Below, piece after piece: positions 43,647 through 52,909 of a stretch of DNA of 64,000 nucleotides. Location of the stretch: contig NZ_UETB01000002.1 of the NCBI RefSeq assembly GCF_900116375.1, positions 62,001 through 126,000 on the forward strand, given 5' to 3'. A program made the position numbers and the translations under genes. The stretch's first letter is position 1. Each line of letters opens with the position of its first letter. A model generated the notes under the pieces. The model saw only the letters and a program-made list of their open reading frames with translations. It made no database searches and was not told where the DNA came from. This DNA is from Georgenia satyanarayanai (lineage in GTDB: Bacteria; Actinomycetota; Actinomycetes; Actinomycetales; Actinomycetaceae).

Positions 43647-46250
43647 TCAGCCGGGGTGGCGCAGGGTGCGGGTGCTGGTCGCGGCCTCGTCGACCGCGGC
43701 GCGCGTGAAGGGCCAGGGGAAGGTCTCCCCGGCGGCCCAGGCGCCGAACTGGTCGTCGTAGTGGTCGTCGGCCGGGTGCCCGGAGACACCGGTGAAGTTG
43801 ACCCACAGGGACTGGTCGAGGTCGCCCAGCTCGACGGCCATGCGCATCGAGGGCACGCTCGTCACCCGGTAGTCGCGTCGCCCGTCCACCTCGGCGCTGG
43901 CGTTCCAGCCGGTCGCGTTGACGATGCTCGAGCCGCCGCCCACGCCTCTGGGGCTGGGGTTGGCGAACCAGGAGACGGGCGCCGGCACGTCGTCGCCGAG
44001 GACCGGGTGCTCAGGTGCCGCGACGTGCAGCCGCGACCACTGCCAGTCGGCGGGGTTCTTGCCCAGCGTCTGAGTGAGCTCGTTGCGGGCGGCGACGAGC
44101 GCCTGCAGCAGGATCTCGTCGCGGCTCTCGACGAGGTTGATGGTGCGCCGGTCGTCCCACCACGTGCTCGTCGGGTCCTCGAGGAGCCGGTCGACGACGA
44201 CGAGCCAGCGGCTCCCGCCGTCGGGGGCGAGCGTGGCGGGCAGGTCGTCGGCGAAGGTGAGGTCCAGGAGGTTGGACCACACGGCGGCGAAGTAGGCCGC
44301 GGCCGCGGAGTCCCCGCTCTGGTGGTAGCCCTCCTCGGCCCACTCCTCGAGAAGGTCGACGGCCTCGCGCACGAAACGGTCCTGCACCGTGACGTCCAGG
44401 AGCGCCGGCACGATGTGCTCGGCGTAGGCGCTGGCCTCGTCGTTCATCGCCTCGTTGGCCCACTCGGCGTCGATCGCGGTGCCGTCGGCGATGGCGCCGG
44501 AGATGAGCTCACGCAGCCGCTGGGAGCGGAAGCCGTAGTCCCAGTCACCGGTGAGGAAGGGCCCCTGGCCGGCGGGGCGCACGGCCTGGTTGGCCGCGAC
44601 GATGAAGCCCTCCTCGGGATTGAGAGCGCGCGGCATGTCGGCGGCGGGCACGTAGCCCGCCCAGTCGTAGCGCCCGTCCCAGCCGGGTCGGGGCCAGCTG
44701 CCGTCGGAGGGGACCGGACCGTCGGGCACGTCCTGCCGCACCGGGATGCGGCCCGGAGCCTGGTAACCGATGTCACCGTCGGTCGTGGCGAAGACGATGT
44801 TCTGCGCGGGCACCTCGAAGAGCGCGGCCGCCGCGGCGACGTCCTCCGCGTTCGTCGCGCGGTTGAGCGCGAAGATCGCGTCCCCGGTCCGGCCGGGGGT
44901 CAGCGCCGTCCACGACATCGCGACGGCGTAGCCGCCGAATCCCGGCGAGGGCGAGCCGTCGGGCACCGGGGAGCTGTTCGCGGTGGCCGTCTCGGGCAGG
45001 ACGCCCGACACGATCGGCCCGTGGGCGGTGGACGCGACGGCGAGGGACACGTCCGTGCCACCGTTGACGGCGATGGTCTCCGTGCGCCGTGTCAGCGGGA
45101 CGCGCTCGCCCCCGCGGAGGTAGGTGCCGTCGTCGTACACGCGCTCGAGGAAGAAGTCGACGACGTCCGCGCCGAGGTTCGTCAGCCCCCACGCCAGCTC
45201 GGCGTTGTGCCCGATGATGACGCCGGGCATGCCGGCGAAGTCGAAGCCCGCGACGTCGAAGGTGCACAGGGTGGTGACCTCGCGGCAGTGCAGGCCCACC
45301 TGGTGCCAGATGCCCGGGGCGCTGATGCCCAGGTGCGGGTCGTTGGCGAGCACGGGCGAGCCGGTGGCGGTGTGCTCCCCGGACACGACGAAGGAGTTCG
45401 AGCCGATCCCCTCGCCCTCGCCGAGGAGGCGGGGGGTGGCGCGGACCGCCGCGTAGGCGCTCTCCACGGCGTCGATGGCGCCGGTGGGCGCAGGCCAGGA
45501 GGCGTCCTCGACGCTCGCCTCGGGCTCGGTGGCGTCCGGCGGCGGGATGATCGGGAGGTTCTGCGTCTCGGGGAACGGGGGGTAGAGCTGCCCGACGCGG
45601 GAGATGTCGCCACCGAGGGCGCGCACCGCCGTGGCGCGGCCCAGCTCCTGGTCGTTGTTCGCGGACAGGTCCCAGGCCATCGCCTTGAGCCAGGCGAGGG
45701 AGTCGATCGGGGTCCACGGCGCGACGTCGCCGAGGTCGGTGACGAGGCCGAGGACGGTGTACTCGACACCGAGCTGGCTTGCCTCGCGGGAGTCGAGGTA
45801 GGCGTTGACACCCTCCGCGTAGGCCTCGAACAGTGCGCGGCTCTCCTCGCTGAGGAGGTCCCACTCCTGCTCGGCGACGCGACGCCAGCCGAGGGTGCGG
45901 ATGACCTGGTCCGCGGCCAGGGCGCTCTCGTTCTCCCCGACGAGCTCGGAGACACGGCCGGCGGTGACGTGGCGCCGGTAGTCCATCTCGAAGAAGCGGT
46001 CCTGGGCGTGGACGTAGCCCTGGGCACGCACGAGGTCGGTGTCGGTGTCCGCGTAGATGTGCGGCACCCCCCGCTCGTCGCGCAGCACCTCCACCTCCGA
46101 GGACAGGATCCGCAGGGTGGTCTCGCCCCCGTAGTCGGGCAGCGGTCGGCGCACCAGGACGGCCGCGAGCGCGACGCCGGCGACGAGGACGACGACGAGG
46201 ACGGCCGCGACGACGATCGCCAGGCGCTGCAGAAGGTGGAAGCCACGCAC
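43647..46250 (-). CDS. Penicillin acylase family N-terminal nucleophile hydrolase
   Basis: An 867-residue membrane-anchored or secreted Ntn-hydrolase with an N-terminal helix (about 8-32). The family start motif VLRDERGVPHIYADTDTDL and AQGYVHAQDRFFEMD are present. The precursor should cut itself before Ser at about residue 285 (GEGIGSNSFVVSG), leaving a beta chain with N-terminal Ser. Members cleave beta-lactam side chains, acyl-homoserine lactones or other amides; the true substrate is unknown. Monocistronic, diverging from the SAF gene. Confidence 0.91.
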   Translation of the reverse strand: MRGFHLLQRLAIVVAAVLVVVLVAGVALAAVLVRRPLPDYGGETTLRILSSEVEVLRDERGVPHIYADTDTDLVRAQGYVHAQDRFFEMDYRRHVTAGRVSELVGENESALAADQVIRTLGWRRVAEQEWDLLSEESRALFEAYAEGVNAYLDSREASQLGVEYTVLGLVTDLGDVAPWTPIDSLAWLKAMAWDLSANNDQELGRATAVRALGGDISRVGQLYPPFPETQNLPIIPPPDATEPEASVEDASWPAPTGAIDAVESAYAAVRATPRLLGEGEGIGSNSFVVSGEHTATGSPVLANDPHLGISAPGIWHQVGLHCREVTTLCTFDVAGFDFAGMPGVIIGHNAELAWGLTNLGADVVDFFLERVYDDGTYLRGGERVPLTRRTETIAVNGGTDVSLAVASTAHGPIVSGVLPETATANSSPVPDGSPSPGFGGYAVAMSWTALTPGRTGDAIFALNRATNAEDVAAAAALFEVPAQNIVFATTDGDIGYQAPGRIPVRQDVPDGPVPSDGSWPRPGWDGRYDWAGYVPAADMPRALNPEEGFIVAANQAVRPAGQGPFLTGDWDYGFRSQRLRELISGAIADGTAIDAEWANEAMNDEASAYAEHIVPALLDVTVQDRFVREAVDLLEEWAEEGYHQSGDSAAAAYFAAVWSNLLDLTFADDLPATLAPDGGSRWLVVVDRLLEDPTSTWWDDRRTINLVESRDEILLQALVAARNELTQTLGKNPADWQWSRLHVAAPEHPVLGDDVPAPVSWFANPSPRGVGGGSSIVNATGWNASAEVDGRRDYRVTSVPSMRMAVELGDLDQSLWVNFTGVSGHPADDHYDDQFGAWAAGETFPWPFTRAAVDEAATSTRTLRHPG

Positions 46251-46391
46251 CTGCCGAGGGTAACCGCAACCACCGACGACGGCGGTCTGTCCGCGCCGTC
46301 GCTCCTCCCCCGGCTCCGGTGGCGCACCACCCGTCCACAGGCGGGACCAGCCCGTCGGACCGCCGTCGGGGGCCGCTCCTACCGTCGGCTC

Positions 46392-47054
46392 ATGCCCTCC
46401 CCGCCCCTTCCCCCGTCACGCCGCCGCCGGGTGCGTGTGCGCCGTGTGCTGTGGCGCTGGCGACACGCCCTGCTCGCCGTGGGCGCCGTGTGCGCGGTGG
46501 CTGTGGTGGTGCAGGAGGTGCGGCCCCCGGCGCCCGCGACCGTGGCCGTCCTCGTGCTGGCACGGGACGTGCCTGCGGGCGCGCCGCTGGAGGCGACCGA
46601 CGTCCTCAGCGTGGAGCTGCCGCGCGAGCTGGTGGCCGCCCGGATGCTGCAGGCCCCGACGGAGGCGGTCGGTGAACGCCTGGCGGTCGGGCTGCCGGCC
46701 GGGTTCCCGCTCGCGGCGGAGGTCCTCGTGGGTCCGGGCCTGGCGACGGGCACCGCCCCCGGTCACGTGGTCGTGCCCGTGCGGCTGGCGGACGCCGCGG
46801 TGGCCCGGACGCTCCGGCCCGGGGACCGGGTGGACCTGCTCGCGGCGACGGCGGACGCCGCGGCGAGCGAGGGCGGGGCGGAGGTGGTCGCCGCGGGCGC
46901 GCTCGTCGTGGCGCTCGAGGAGGGCGGGGGCGGTGGCCTTCTCGGCGGGCAGGAGCCGGAGTCGCTCGTCTTCGTCGCAGTCCCGCGAGGTGCGGCCCCC
47001 GAGGTGGTGGGAGCGAGCGCGTGGGCGCCGCTGCGCGTGGTCCTGCCCGGCTAG
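46392..47054 (+). CDS. SAF domain protein (RcpC/CpaB-like)
   Basis: A 220-residue protein with a very basic N-terminus, one membrane helix (about 25-45), and a SAF domain (VLVLARDVPAGAPLEATDV). A second domain (VVVPVRLADAAVARTLRPGDRVDLLAA) matches the RcpC/CpaB family of Flp-pilus assembly. No tad, flp or flagellar gene is in the window, so its partner lies elsewhere or it has another role. ATG at 46392 is the first start giving this topology. Confidence 0.85.
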   Translation: MPSPPLPPSRRRRVRVRRVLWRWRHALLAVGAVCAVAVVVQEVRPPAPATVAVLVLARDVPAGAPLEATDVLSVELPRELVAARMLQAPTEAVGERLAVGLPAGFPLAAEVLVGPGLATGTAPGHVVVPVRLADAAVARTLRPGDRVDLLAATADAAASEGGAEVVAAGALVVALEEGGGGGLLGGQEPESLVFVAVPRGAAPEVVGASAWAPLRVVLPG

Positions 47055-47224
47055 GGGCGGGCCTGTCGATCTCACGCTCGATCTCGTGGCTCCGGACCCT
47101 GCTCCTGCCCTCAGCTGGGTGCTCGACCGACCCGCGCGGACGCGCTCCCGCGCGTGCCGCAACGAGCCGCCACGGGCTAGGGTGCGGTGCGCCGGGAGGG
47201 ACCCGGGCTGGGAGGAGCTAGGCC

Positions 47225-47629
47225 GTGCTCAAGGGATTCAGGGACTTCATCACCCGCGGCAACGTCATCGAGCTGGCGGTCGCGGTCGTCATCGGCTCGG
47301 CCTTCACGACGATCGTCAACACCGTCGTCACGAGCATCATCACGCCGGTGGTCAACGCGATCGGCGGCACTCAGGTCGAGGGCACCGTCGGTTTCCCCAT
47401 CATCGCGGGCCGGGAGGACACGTTCGTCGACCTTGCCGCGATCATCAACGCCGTCGTCGTCTTCCTCATCACCGCCGCCGTCGTCTACTTCATCTTCGTC
47501 GTCCCGATGAACTCCTTCCAGGAGCGGCGCAAGCGCGGGCACGAGCCCGAGCCGGAGGCCCCTGCCGAGGACGTCCTCCTGCTCCAGGAGATCCGCGACC
47601 TCCTCAAGGCGCAGAGCGGCCGCCCGTAG
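47225..47629 (+). CDS. mscL: Large-conductance mechanosensitive channel
   Basis: Pressure-release channel opened by membrane tension in hypo-osmotic shock. The 134-residue subunit has the N-terminal amphipathic helix LKGFRDFITRGNVIELAVAVVIG, helix 1 continuing through FTTIVNTVV, a short periplasmic loop, helix 2 (AIINAVVVFLITAAVVYFIFVVPMN) and a charged cytoplasmic bundle (EEIRDLLK-like). GTG start preceded by GGGAGGAG. It ends 4 bp from the next, convergent gene. Confidence 0.95.
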   Translation: MLKGFRDFITRGNVIELAVAVVIGSAFTTIVNTVVTSIITPVVNAIGGTQVEGTVGFPIIAGREDTFVDLAAIINAVVVFLITAAVVYFIFVVPMNSFQERRKRGHEPEPEAPAEDVLLLQEIRDLLKAQSGRP

Positions 47630-47633
47630 CGCG

Positions 47634-47900
47634 CTACTGCCAGTGGGGCGGCTTGTCGCGCAGGTAGCGGGCGTCGTCCGAACGCTCGGGCAGCTCGCCC
47701 CAGGCCGCGTCGGTGTCCTCGGCGGACCGGCTCGGCAGGACGGGCTCCGCCGCTGGGCGCCGCGGCACCGCCGCCTGCTCGTCCGGTGCGTGCGTGGTGG
47801 GCCGCGGCGCCGGCTCGGTGGGGACGAGCGCGCCCTCCTCGCTCGCTCCCAGACGGGTGGGCGGGGCCACCACGCGCCGGTGCCCGCCGCGGCGGGCCAT
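47634..47900 (-). CDS. Small conserved protein with DKPPHW C-terminus
   Basis: An 88-residue basic-then-acidic, mostly disordered protein. The only conserved-looking part is the C-terminus AAWGELPERSDDARYLRDKPPHWQ, a signature I recognise from small uncharacterised actinobacterial proteins. Its ATG overlaps the stop of the 1408-residue gene by one base, so it is translated in coupling with it. Function unknown. Confidence 0.65.
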   Translation of the reverse strand: MARRGGHRRVVAPPTRLGASEEGALVPTEPAPRPTTHAPDEQAAVPRRPAAEPVLPSRSAEDTDAAWGELPERSDDARYLRDKPPHWQ

Positions 47901-50900
47901 CAGCGGTGGCGCGCGGCGACGGCGCGCAGGACGGCGTCCACCTCGACCCCGCGGCGGGTGAGCGCAAGCTCCTCGCGCAGCGCCTCCACGAGGGCGTCCT
48001 CGTCACGCTCGGCGCTGTCGGTGGCGATCCACGCGGCGAGGTCGTCGAGCTCGTCGTCGGAGTACGCCCCCACGGGCAGACCGGGCGTCACCGGCGGGCG
48101 CGGGCCACGCTCGGACGGCGTCGGGTCCTCACCGTGCTCCTCGTCCGGCTCGGCCTCCGCCGCGACGGGCTCCTCCGCCCCCGGTGCCGGGTCCGGCTCC
48201 GGCGTGGTGGCACTCGGCTGACCGGTCTCCGCCACCGGCTCCTCCGGCGCGGCGTCCTCGTCCGTGTCGGCGACCTCGACCGGCAGCGCCGCCGCCGGCG
48301 GGCGGACCGGGTCGGCCGCACGCCGTCGGGAGTCGACGACGTCGAGCGCGAGCGCGACGATCGCCTCCGCCTCCCGCTGCGGGTCGGTGAAGACGGCGGT
48401 GGAGAAGGCCATGTGCACCCGCCAGCCGCGGGACACCAGCCGCTGCACCCAGTGCCGCTCGCGACGGCGCAGGTTGGGCTCGGCGACGTACGCGGCGTCG
48501 TCGGTGAGGACGGCGACGAGCAGCTCACCGGGCAGGTCGGGGTGCCCGATCGCGAGCGGGATCCGCACCCCGCCCGCGACGCCGTACTGCGGCACGACCG
48601 TCAGGCCCAGCCGCCACAGCCGCTCGGCGAGATCGACGAGGAGCGGGTCGGGCGCCGCACCCACGCCGTCGACGTCCTGCGGGGGCTGGGGGTCGGCGGC
48701 CCAGTCGACGAGGTCGGCGAGGAGGAGCGGGCCGGGTGTGTGGAGCCGGCTGCGGTCGATGTCGCCGGGCTTGAGGCAGGAGACGACGACGAGTCGCTCC
48801 CGGACGGCGTCGAGCGCGTCGATGAGGCAGGCCTTGCCGTCGGTGCCGCTGACCGCGCCGAAGCTGTGGAGCACCCGTCCGTGCGGGGTCTTGGCGTAGC
48901 CGAGGGTGAGGACGACGGTGTCGCGCCGGAGCCCGCCGGCGCCGTCCGCGTCGACGACGACGAAGGGCTCCTCGCGGTCCGCGGCGAAGAAGCGGGCCAC
49001 GGCCGAGGAGCCGGAGACGGCGGAGATGACCGCCTCGCGCACGCGGTCGGCGTGCCGGGCATTGAGCGCGACGACGGCGAGCGACTGCTCGGGGGTCGTC
49101 AGGGCGTGCTCGATGACGAGGTCGACGACGCGGTCCACCTCCGCCTGCACGCTCTCGACGGCGTCCACCCCGGGGGCGGGCATCCCGAAGCCCTCGACGA
49201 GCTCGAGGGTGATGCGGCCGGGCGACGGCGGGTCGGGGACGGGCTGGATGACGTCCTCGTACCCGTGGCGGGCGAGGAACGCGGCGATCGACTCCTCGCG
49301 CTCCGCGCGGTCGGTCGGCAGCGTGAGGACGGGCAGGAGCGGGGCGAGCTCGGAGACGAGCCCGTCACCGCCGCGGCGGGAGTCCCCCACGAGCACGACC
49401 TGGCCGCCGCGGGTGATCGCGCCGACGGCCTGCTCGGTGGGCAGGTGGTGAACGCCGTCGAGAATGACGAGGTCGACACTGCGCGTGGGCGGCAGGAGCT
49501 GGGGCACGAGCACGGGTGGCACCACCCAGCCGGGCCGGACCGCACCGAGGAGCTCGGGGTGGCGGGCGTAGGTGCGCCGCAGGTCGACGCCGGTGCCGAG
49601 CTCGGCCTCCAGCTGCGCGGCCTCGTCACGGCGGTCGCGCACGAGGGCCCGCAGCCGCCGGACGACCGCTCGGCGGACCGGGCCGGGCAGCGTGCGCACG
49701 TGGGAGGCGTCGAGCTCGCGGAACCGCTCGGCCAGGGCGACGAGGCCCGGCCCGTCGTAGCCGGCGAGCGCGGGGTCGGTGCGCAGGATCTCCTCGAGCA
49801 CCGAGGTCCACCAGGCGAGGTCGAGCTCCGCGCCGGCGAGGGCCGCGACGACACGCCGCTCGGTGAGGTCGGCGACGAGCTCGCCGAGGCCGAGGGCCTC
49901 GAGGTCCGCGAGCACCGCGGTGCGCTCAGGCATGAGGCGGACCGCCTCGCCGTCGCCCCCGAGGGCCGCCATGAGCGCGGCGAGGTCGGCCAGCGGCAGC
50001 TCGAGGAGGTCGGGCTTGCCCGCGCCGGGGCCTACGACGTCCTGGAGGGCGAGGACGTCCGCCTCGACGGCGCGCGCGTGGCGAGCCATCTCGGACAGGG
50101 CCTCGGGAAGTCGGGGCCAGCCGCCCGTGGGGCAGTGGCGGCGCCACACCTCGCGCTGCTCCTGCACGTGGACGAGCTCGGCGTGCAGATCGGTCACGGG
50201 ACGGCCGGGACGCAGCAGGTCCTTGGCCTGCTTGCGCAGCCGCCGCCGGGTGCCCCACGACATCGTGACGCCGTGCTCCTTGCGCCACGCGCGCGTGGCG
50301 GTGGCGATGACCATGTCGGCGGCGGAACGCTCGAAGACCTGCGGGACGAAGACGTCGAGCGCGGAGCGGACACCGTCGAGCATCTCGAGCTGCTCGAGCC
50401 ACCCGCGCAGGGTCCCGGCCTCGGTGAGGCCGGTCTCGCGGGTGGTGCGCTCGACGTCCGCGAGGACCCGTGGCAGCTCGGTGCCGGTGAGCCGCTGGGT
50501 GCGCTCCAGGGCCTGGACGGCGGCGTCGGCGCTGTCGAGCCGCGCGCCGTACCAGGGTGTGTCGTGCGGGCGCAGGTCGAAGGCCCCGAGCGACGCGGCG
50601 CGGACCAGACGCTCGCGGGCGTGCTCACGGCGGTCACCGGCGAGCTCGCGGACCGTGCCGGCGGGGAGCCGGACCTCGGTGCGCGGCCCCGGCCGGGCGG
50701 CCGTCAGCTCGGCGAGGGCGAGCAGGGCGGCGTGCGCCGAGCAGCCCCAGGGCTGGCGCGCGGCGTGCAGGGCGCTGACGTAGGCGGCGAGCCGCTCACG
50801 CACGGAGACGAGCTCGGCGCGCACCGCGCGGACCGTGTCGACCTCGCTCGGGGGCTCCTCGGCGGCGAGCCCGGCGCGCAGCTCCTGCGGGGCGGTGGCA

Positions 50901-52126
50901 CGCCACCCGGTGTCGGTGGACAGGTCCAGGACGAGCTCGCGCAGGCCGAGCCGGTCGAGCTCCTCGACGAGCGCCCGCCCCACGCGCCGCGTGCCGGGCA
51001 CGTAGAGCACCCGGCGACCCGAGGCGACGGCGTCCGCGACGACGGCGGCGAGGGTCGCCGGCACGTCGGCGCCGGGGGGCGCGTCGATGAAGACGTCGGT
51101 ACCGGCGGCGACGGCCTCGATGACCCGCTGCTGGTCGGGGTCCAGGTCCCCGACGCCGCGCTCGGCCTGGGGCTGACGGTCGGCGCCGGCCCGCTCGGGC
51201 AGGGCCCGGTCGAGAGCGGCGCGCGCCTCCTCGTCCCCGGCGAGCGCGGCAACGACGTCGTGACCGACGAGGTCGTCGTGCATGGCCTCGAGGTCCTCGA
51301 CGAGCACCTGGCCCGGGTGGACGAAGGGGCCGATGAGGATCCGCTCCTCGAGGGTGAAGTCGGGCAGGTGCTCCTCGCCGAGCAAGGAGATCCGCCCCAG
51401 CGCGGCGCGCGGGGAGAAGCCGTCGGTGGTGAGGGCGCCGGCGGCGATGGCGTGGAGGTCGGCGCTCACGCCCCGCGAGCGGAGCGCGCGCACGAGGACG
51501 GTGTTGAGGTCGACGGCCGGCTCGAGCTCGAGGTCGAGGTCGGCGACCTGCCCGCCGCGCGGGGCCAGGCGCACGGGGCGCAGCAGCACCGGCGCCCGGA
51601 CGGTACGCGGCTCGGCGGTCGCGGGGGCCTCCTCGGCAGGGTCTTCCCCGCCGTCGTCGTCGTCCGTGACGGGGGCGGGCGGCGGCAGCTCGGTCCACGT
51701 GGCGATGCCGGCGGCGAGGTAGGTGGGGGCCACCCCGTAGCGCTGGGCGAGCTCGTCGGTGCGGGCGACGACGGTGCGGGCCGACCGGCGGGCAGCGACG
51801 AGCGCCCCGCCCTCGCGCACGAGGTTGGACAGCCGGGTGGCGCGGCCGGAGTAGAGCTGGGCGATCCCGGAGGGGTGGGCGGCGGTGAGGTCGATGACCG
51901 CCTCGCCGAGCATGGTGACGTCCGAGAGGGCGCTGGCACCGCTGAGCGCGACGAGACGCTCGCGCCACTGCTGGGCGGCGTCCTCGACGGTGCGCGCCCG
52001 GTCACTGGTGCCGGCGTCGGGCTCGCCGCTCTCGGAGCGGCCGCCGACGACGCCGACGGGACCCGGTCCGCCGCTGCGGCGGGGCCCCGCGGGAGGCCGG
52101 GCGAAGAGCGGTGAAGGGGTCATCAC
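47900..52126 (-). CDS. Degenerate SF1 helicase fused to MTES_1575-like nuclease fold
   Basis: A 1408-residue protein laid out like Upf1/Dna2-type helicases with a C-terminal Vsr-like REase_MTES_1575 domain, but with the catalytic motifs changed. Walker A reads FIDAPPGADVPAT (about 345-355; no GKT), motif II reads LVILDGVHHLP (about 889; DE lost), motif III VVLVGDSRRGG, and motif VI LIDALDAVRERLVVVS. The nuclease-like part (about 1155-1255, VVPQYGVAGGVRIPLAIGHPD, then LVAVLTDDAAYV) lacks the D...E-x-D set. An acidic, Pro-rich linker precedes a helical C-terminal tail. The frame is intact over 4.2 kb, so it is kept for a non-catalytic role. Function unknown. Confidence 0.8.
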   Translation of the reverse strand: MMTPSPLFARPPAGPRRSGGPGPVGVVGGRSESGEPDAGTSDRARTVEDAAQQWRERLVALSGASALSDVTMLGEAVIDLTAAHPSGIAQLYSGRATRLSNLVREGGALVAARRSARTVVARTDELAQRYGVAPTYLAAGIATWTELPPPAPVTDDDDGGEDPAEEAPATAEPRTVRAPVLLRPVRLAPRGGQVADLDLELEPAVDLNTVLVRALRSRGVSADLHAIAAGALTTDGFSPRAALGRISLLGEEHLPDFTLEERILIGPFVHPGQVLVEDLEAMHDDLVGHDVVAALAGDEEARAALDRALPERAGADRQPQAERGVGDLDPDQQRVIEAVAAGTDVFIDAPPGADVPATLAAVVADAVASGRRVLYVPGTRRVGRALVEELDRLGLRELVLDLSTDTGWRATAPQELRAGLAAEEPPSEVDTVRAVRAELVSVRERLAAYVSALHAARQPWGCSAHAALLALAELTAARPGPRTEVRLPAGTVRELAGDRREHARERLVRAASLGAFDLRPHDTPWYGARLDSADAAVQALERTQRLTGTELPRVLADVERTTRETGLTEAGTLRGWLEQLEMLDGVRSALDVFVPQVFERSAADMVIATATRAWRKEHGVTMSWGTRRRLRKQAKDLLRPGRPVTDLHAELVHVQEQREVWRRHCPTGGWPRLPEALSEMARHARAVEADVLALQDVVGPGAGKPDLLELPLADLAALMAALGGDGEAVRLMPERTAVLADLEALGLGELVADLTERRVVAALAGAELDLAWWTSVLEEILRTDPALAGYDGPGLVALAERFRELDASHVRTLPGPVRRAVVRRLRALVRDRRDEAAQLEAELGTGVDLRRTYARHPELLGAVRPGWVVPPVLVPQLLPPTRSVDLVILDGVHHLPTEQAVGAITRGGQVVLVGDSRRGGDGLVSELAPLLPVLTLPTDRAEREESIAAFLARHGYEDVIQPVPDPPSPGRITLELVEGFGMPAPGVDAVESVQAEVDRVVDLVIEHALTTPEQSLAVVALNARHADRVREAVISAVSGSSAVARFFAADREEPFVVVDADGAGGLRRDTVVLTLGYAKTPHGRVLHSFGAVSGTDGKACLIDALDAVRERLVVVSCLKPGDIDRSRLHTPGPLLLADLVDWAADPQPPQDVDGVGAAPDPLLVDLAERLWRLGLTVVPQYGVAGGVRIPLAIGHPDLPGELLVAVLTDDAAYVAEPNLRRRERHWVQRLVSRGWRVHMAFSTAVFTDPQREAEAIVALALDVVDSRRRAADPVRPPAAALPVEVADTDEDAAPEEPVAETGQPSATTPEPDPAPGAEEPVAAEAEPDEEHGEDPTPSERGPRPPVTPGLPVGAYSDDELDDLAAWIATDSAERDEDALVEALREELALTRRGVEVDAVLRAVAARHR

Positions 52127-52198
52127 CCCACGCTAACCAGCGCCACGCCGCCGGTCCGTACGACCCGCCGGAGCGGCGGGATCTGCCTGGGCATAGAG

Positions 52199-52239
52199 AT
52201 AGGGCGTGACGCACACGGGGGGCAGGCGTCACGCCCTAT
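52199..52239. terminator. 14-bp stem terminator, tRNA-Arg side
   Basis: Perfect arms 52199-52212 and 52226-52239 with a 13-nt loop in the gap between the helicase-like gene and the tRNA; a smaller 5-bp hairpin follows at 52240-52255. Both strands' flanking genes point left, so it should end the tRNA transcript. Confidence 0.8.
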
Positions 52240-52347
52240 GAGCAGTATCCTGCTCCACCTTTGGTCGGAGCGCAAGACCCGACCTCCGTACAGTTCCGTG
52301 TGATCTGCCTCACGCCCAAGGGGGAGCCTGACATCGTGGTGGAGCGG

Positions 52348-52420
52348 TGCCTCCGGGCAGATTCGAACTGCCGACACCCGCTTTAGGAGAGCGGTGCTCT
52401 ATCCCCTGAGCTACGGAGGC
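52348..52420 (-). tRNA. tRNA-Arg (CCT)
   Basis: A 73-nt minus-strand cloverleaf: acceptor GCCTCCG with CGGAGGC, anticodon stem-loop CCGCT-CTCCTAA-AGCGG giving anticodon CCT (reads AGG), T-arm GGCAGTTCGAATCTGCC. CCA is not encoded. Nothing else that looks like a gene is seen in 52127-52347 apart from the terminator. Confidence 0.96.
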
Positions 52421-52462
52421 GGGGCTGGTCCAGCGTACTCGGCGGGCCGGGCCGGACGCACA

Positions 52463-52468
52463 TAGGCT
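52463..52468 (+). promoter_or_regulatory. -10 hexamer of leaderless SRPBCC gene
   Basis: TAGGCT ends 6 nt before the ATG at 52475. Confidence 0.55.
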
Positions 52469-52474
52469 CGGCGC

Positions 52475-52909
52475 ATGGCCAGCCGCACGCTCGACCTGCC
52501 GCAGGAGTGGGCCTATGCCGTCGTCACCGCGGTGCGGCACCACGGCCGCTGGATCCCGCTCACCCGCGTGGACGCCCCGGCCCGGGCGCTGCGCGCGGGT
52601 GACGACGTGGTGGGCCGCTCCGCGCTCGTGCTCGTCGACCGGATGCGGGTCACCCACGCCGACCCGCCCCGGGAGCTGCGACTGGTCAAGACCGGGCCGC
52701 TGCTGCTCGGGGAGGTCGTCATCACGGTGCGGCCGGACGGCCCCTCGCGTGCCGTCGTCGACTGGGCCGAGGAGGGCGTCCACCTGCGCGGGCCGCTCCC
52801 CCGCCGGTTCACGGCGGCGCTGCTGCGCCCCTCCCTCGAGGCGATGACCGCCCTGGCGCTGTGGCGCATCGACCGGTCCGTCCGGCGCGAGCGCCGCCGG
52901 CGCAGCTGA
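52475..52909 (+). CDS. SRPBCC/START-like protein of unknown function
   Basis: A 144-residue protein with a pattern of the polyketide-cyclase/START fold: a hydrophobic strand and helix at the start, GDDVVGRSALVLVDRMRVTHAD, LRLVKTGPLLLGEVVITV, AVVDWAEEGVHL, and a long C-terminal helix (LLRPSLEAMTALALWRIDRSV). It should hold a hydrophobic ligand. No linked partner. The mRNA is probably leaderless. The C-terminal tail is strongly basic. Confidence 0.75.
   Translation: MASRTLDLPQEWAYAVVTAVRHHGRWIPLTRVDAPARALRAGDDVVGRSALVLVDRMRVTHADPPRELRLVKTGPLLLGEVVITVRPDGPSRAVVDWAEEGVHLRGPLPRRFTAALLRPSLEAMTALALWRIDRSVRRERRRRS

Noticed and set aside
43656-46391. Long plus-strand frame ahead of the SAF gene
   Set aside because: Antisense shadow of the penicillin acylase gene; only the last 220 codons (from 46392) have protein-like composition.
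47786-52114. 1442-codon plus-strand open frame
   Set aside because: It runs exactly antisense to the helicase-like gene; its translation is low-complexity Arg/Gly/Val/Asp as expected for a shadow frame in GC-rich DNA. The minus-strand frame has recognisable folds.
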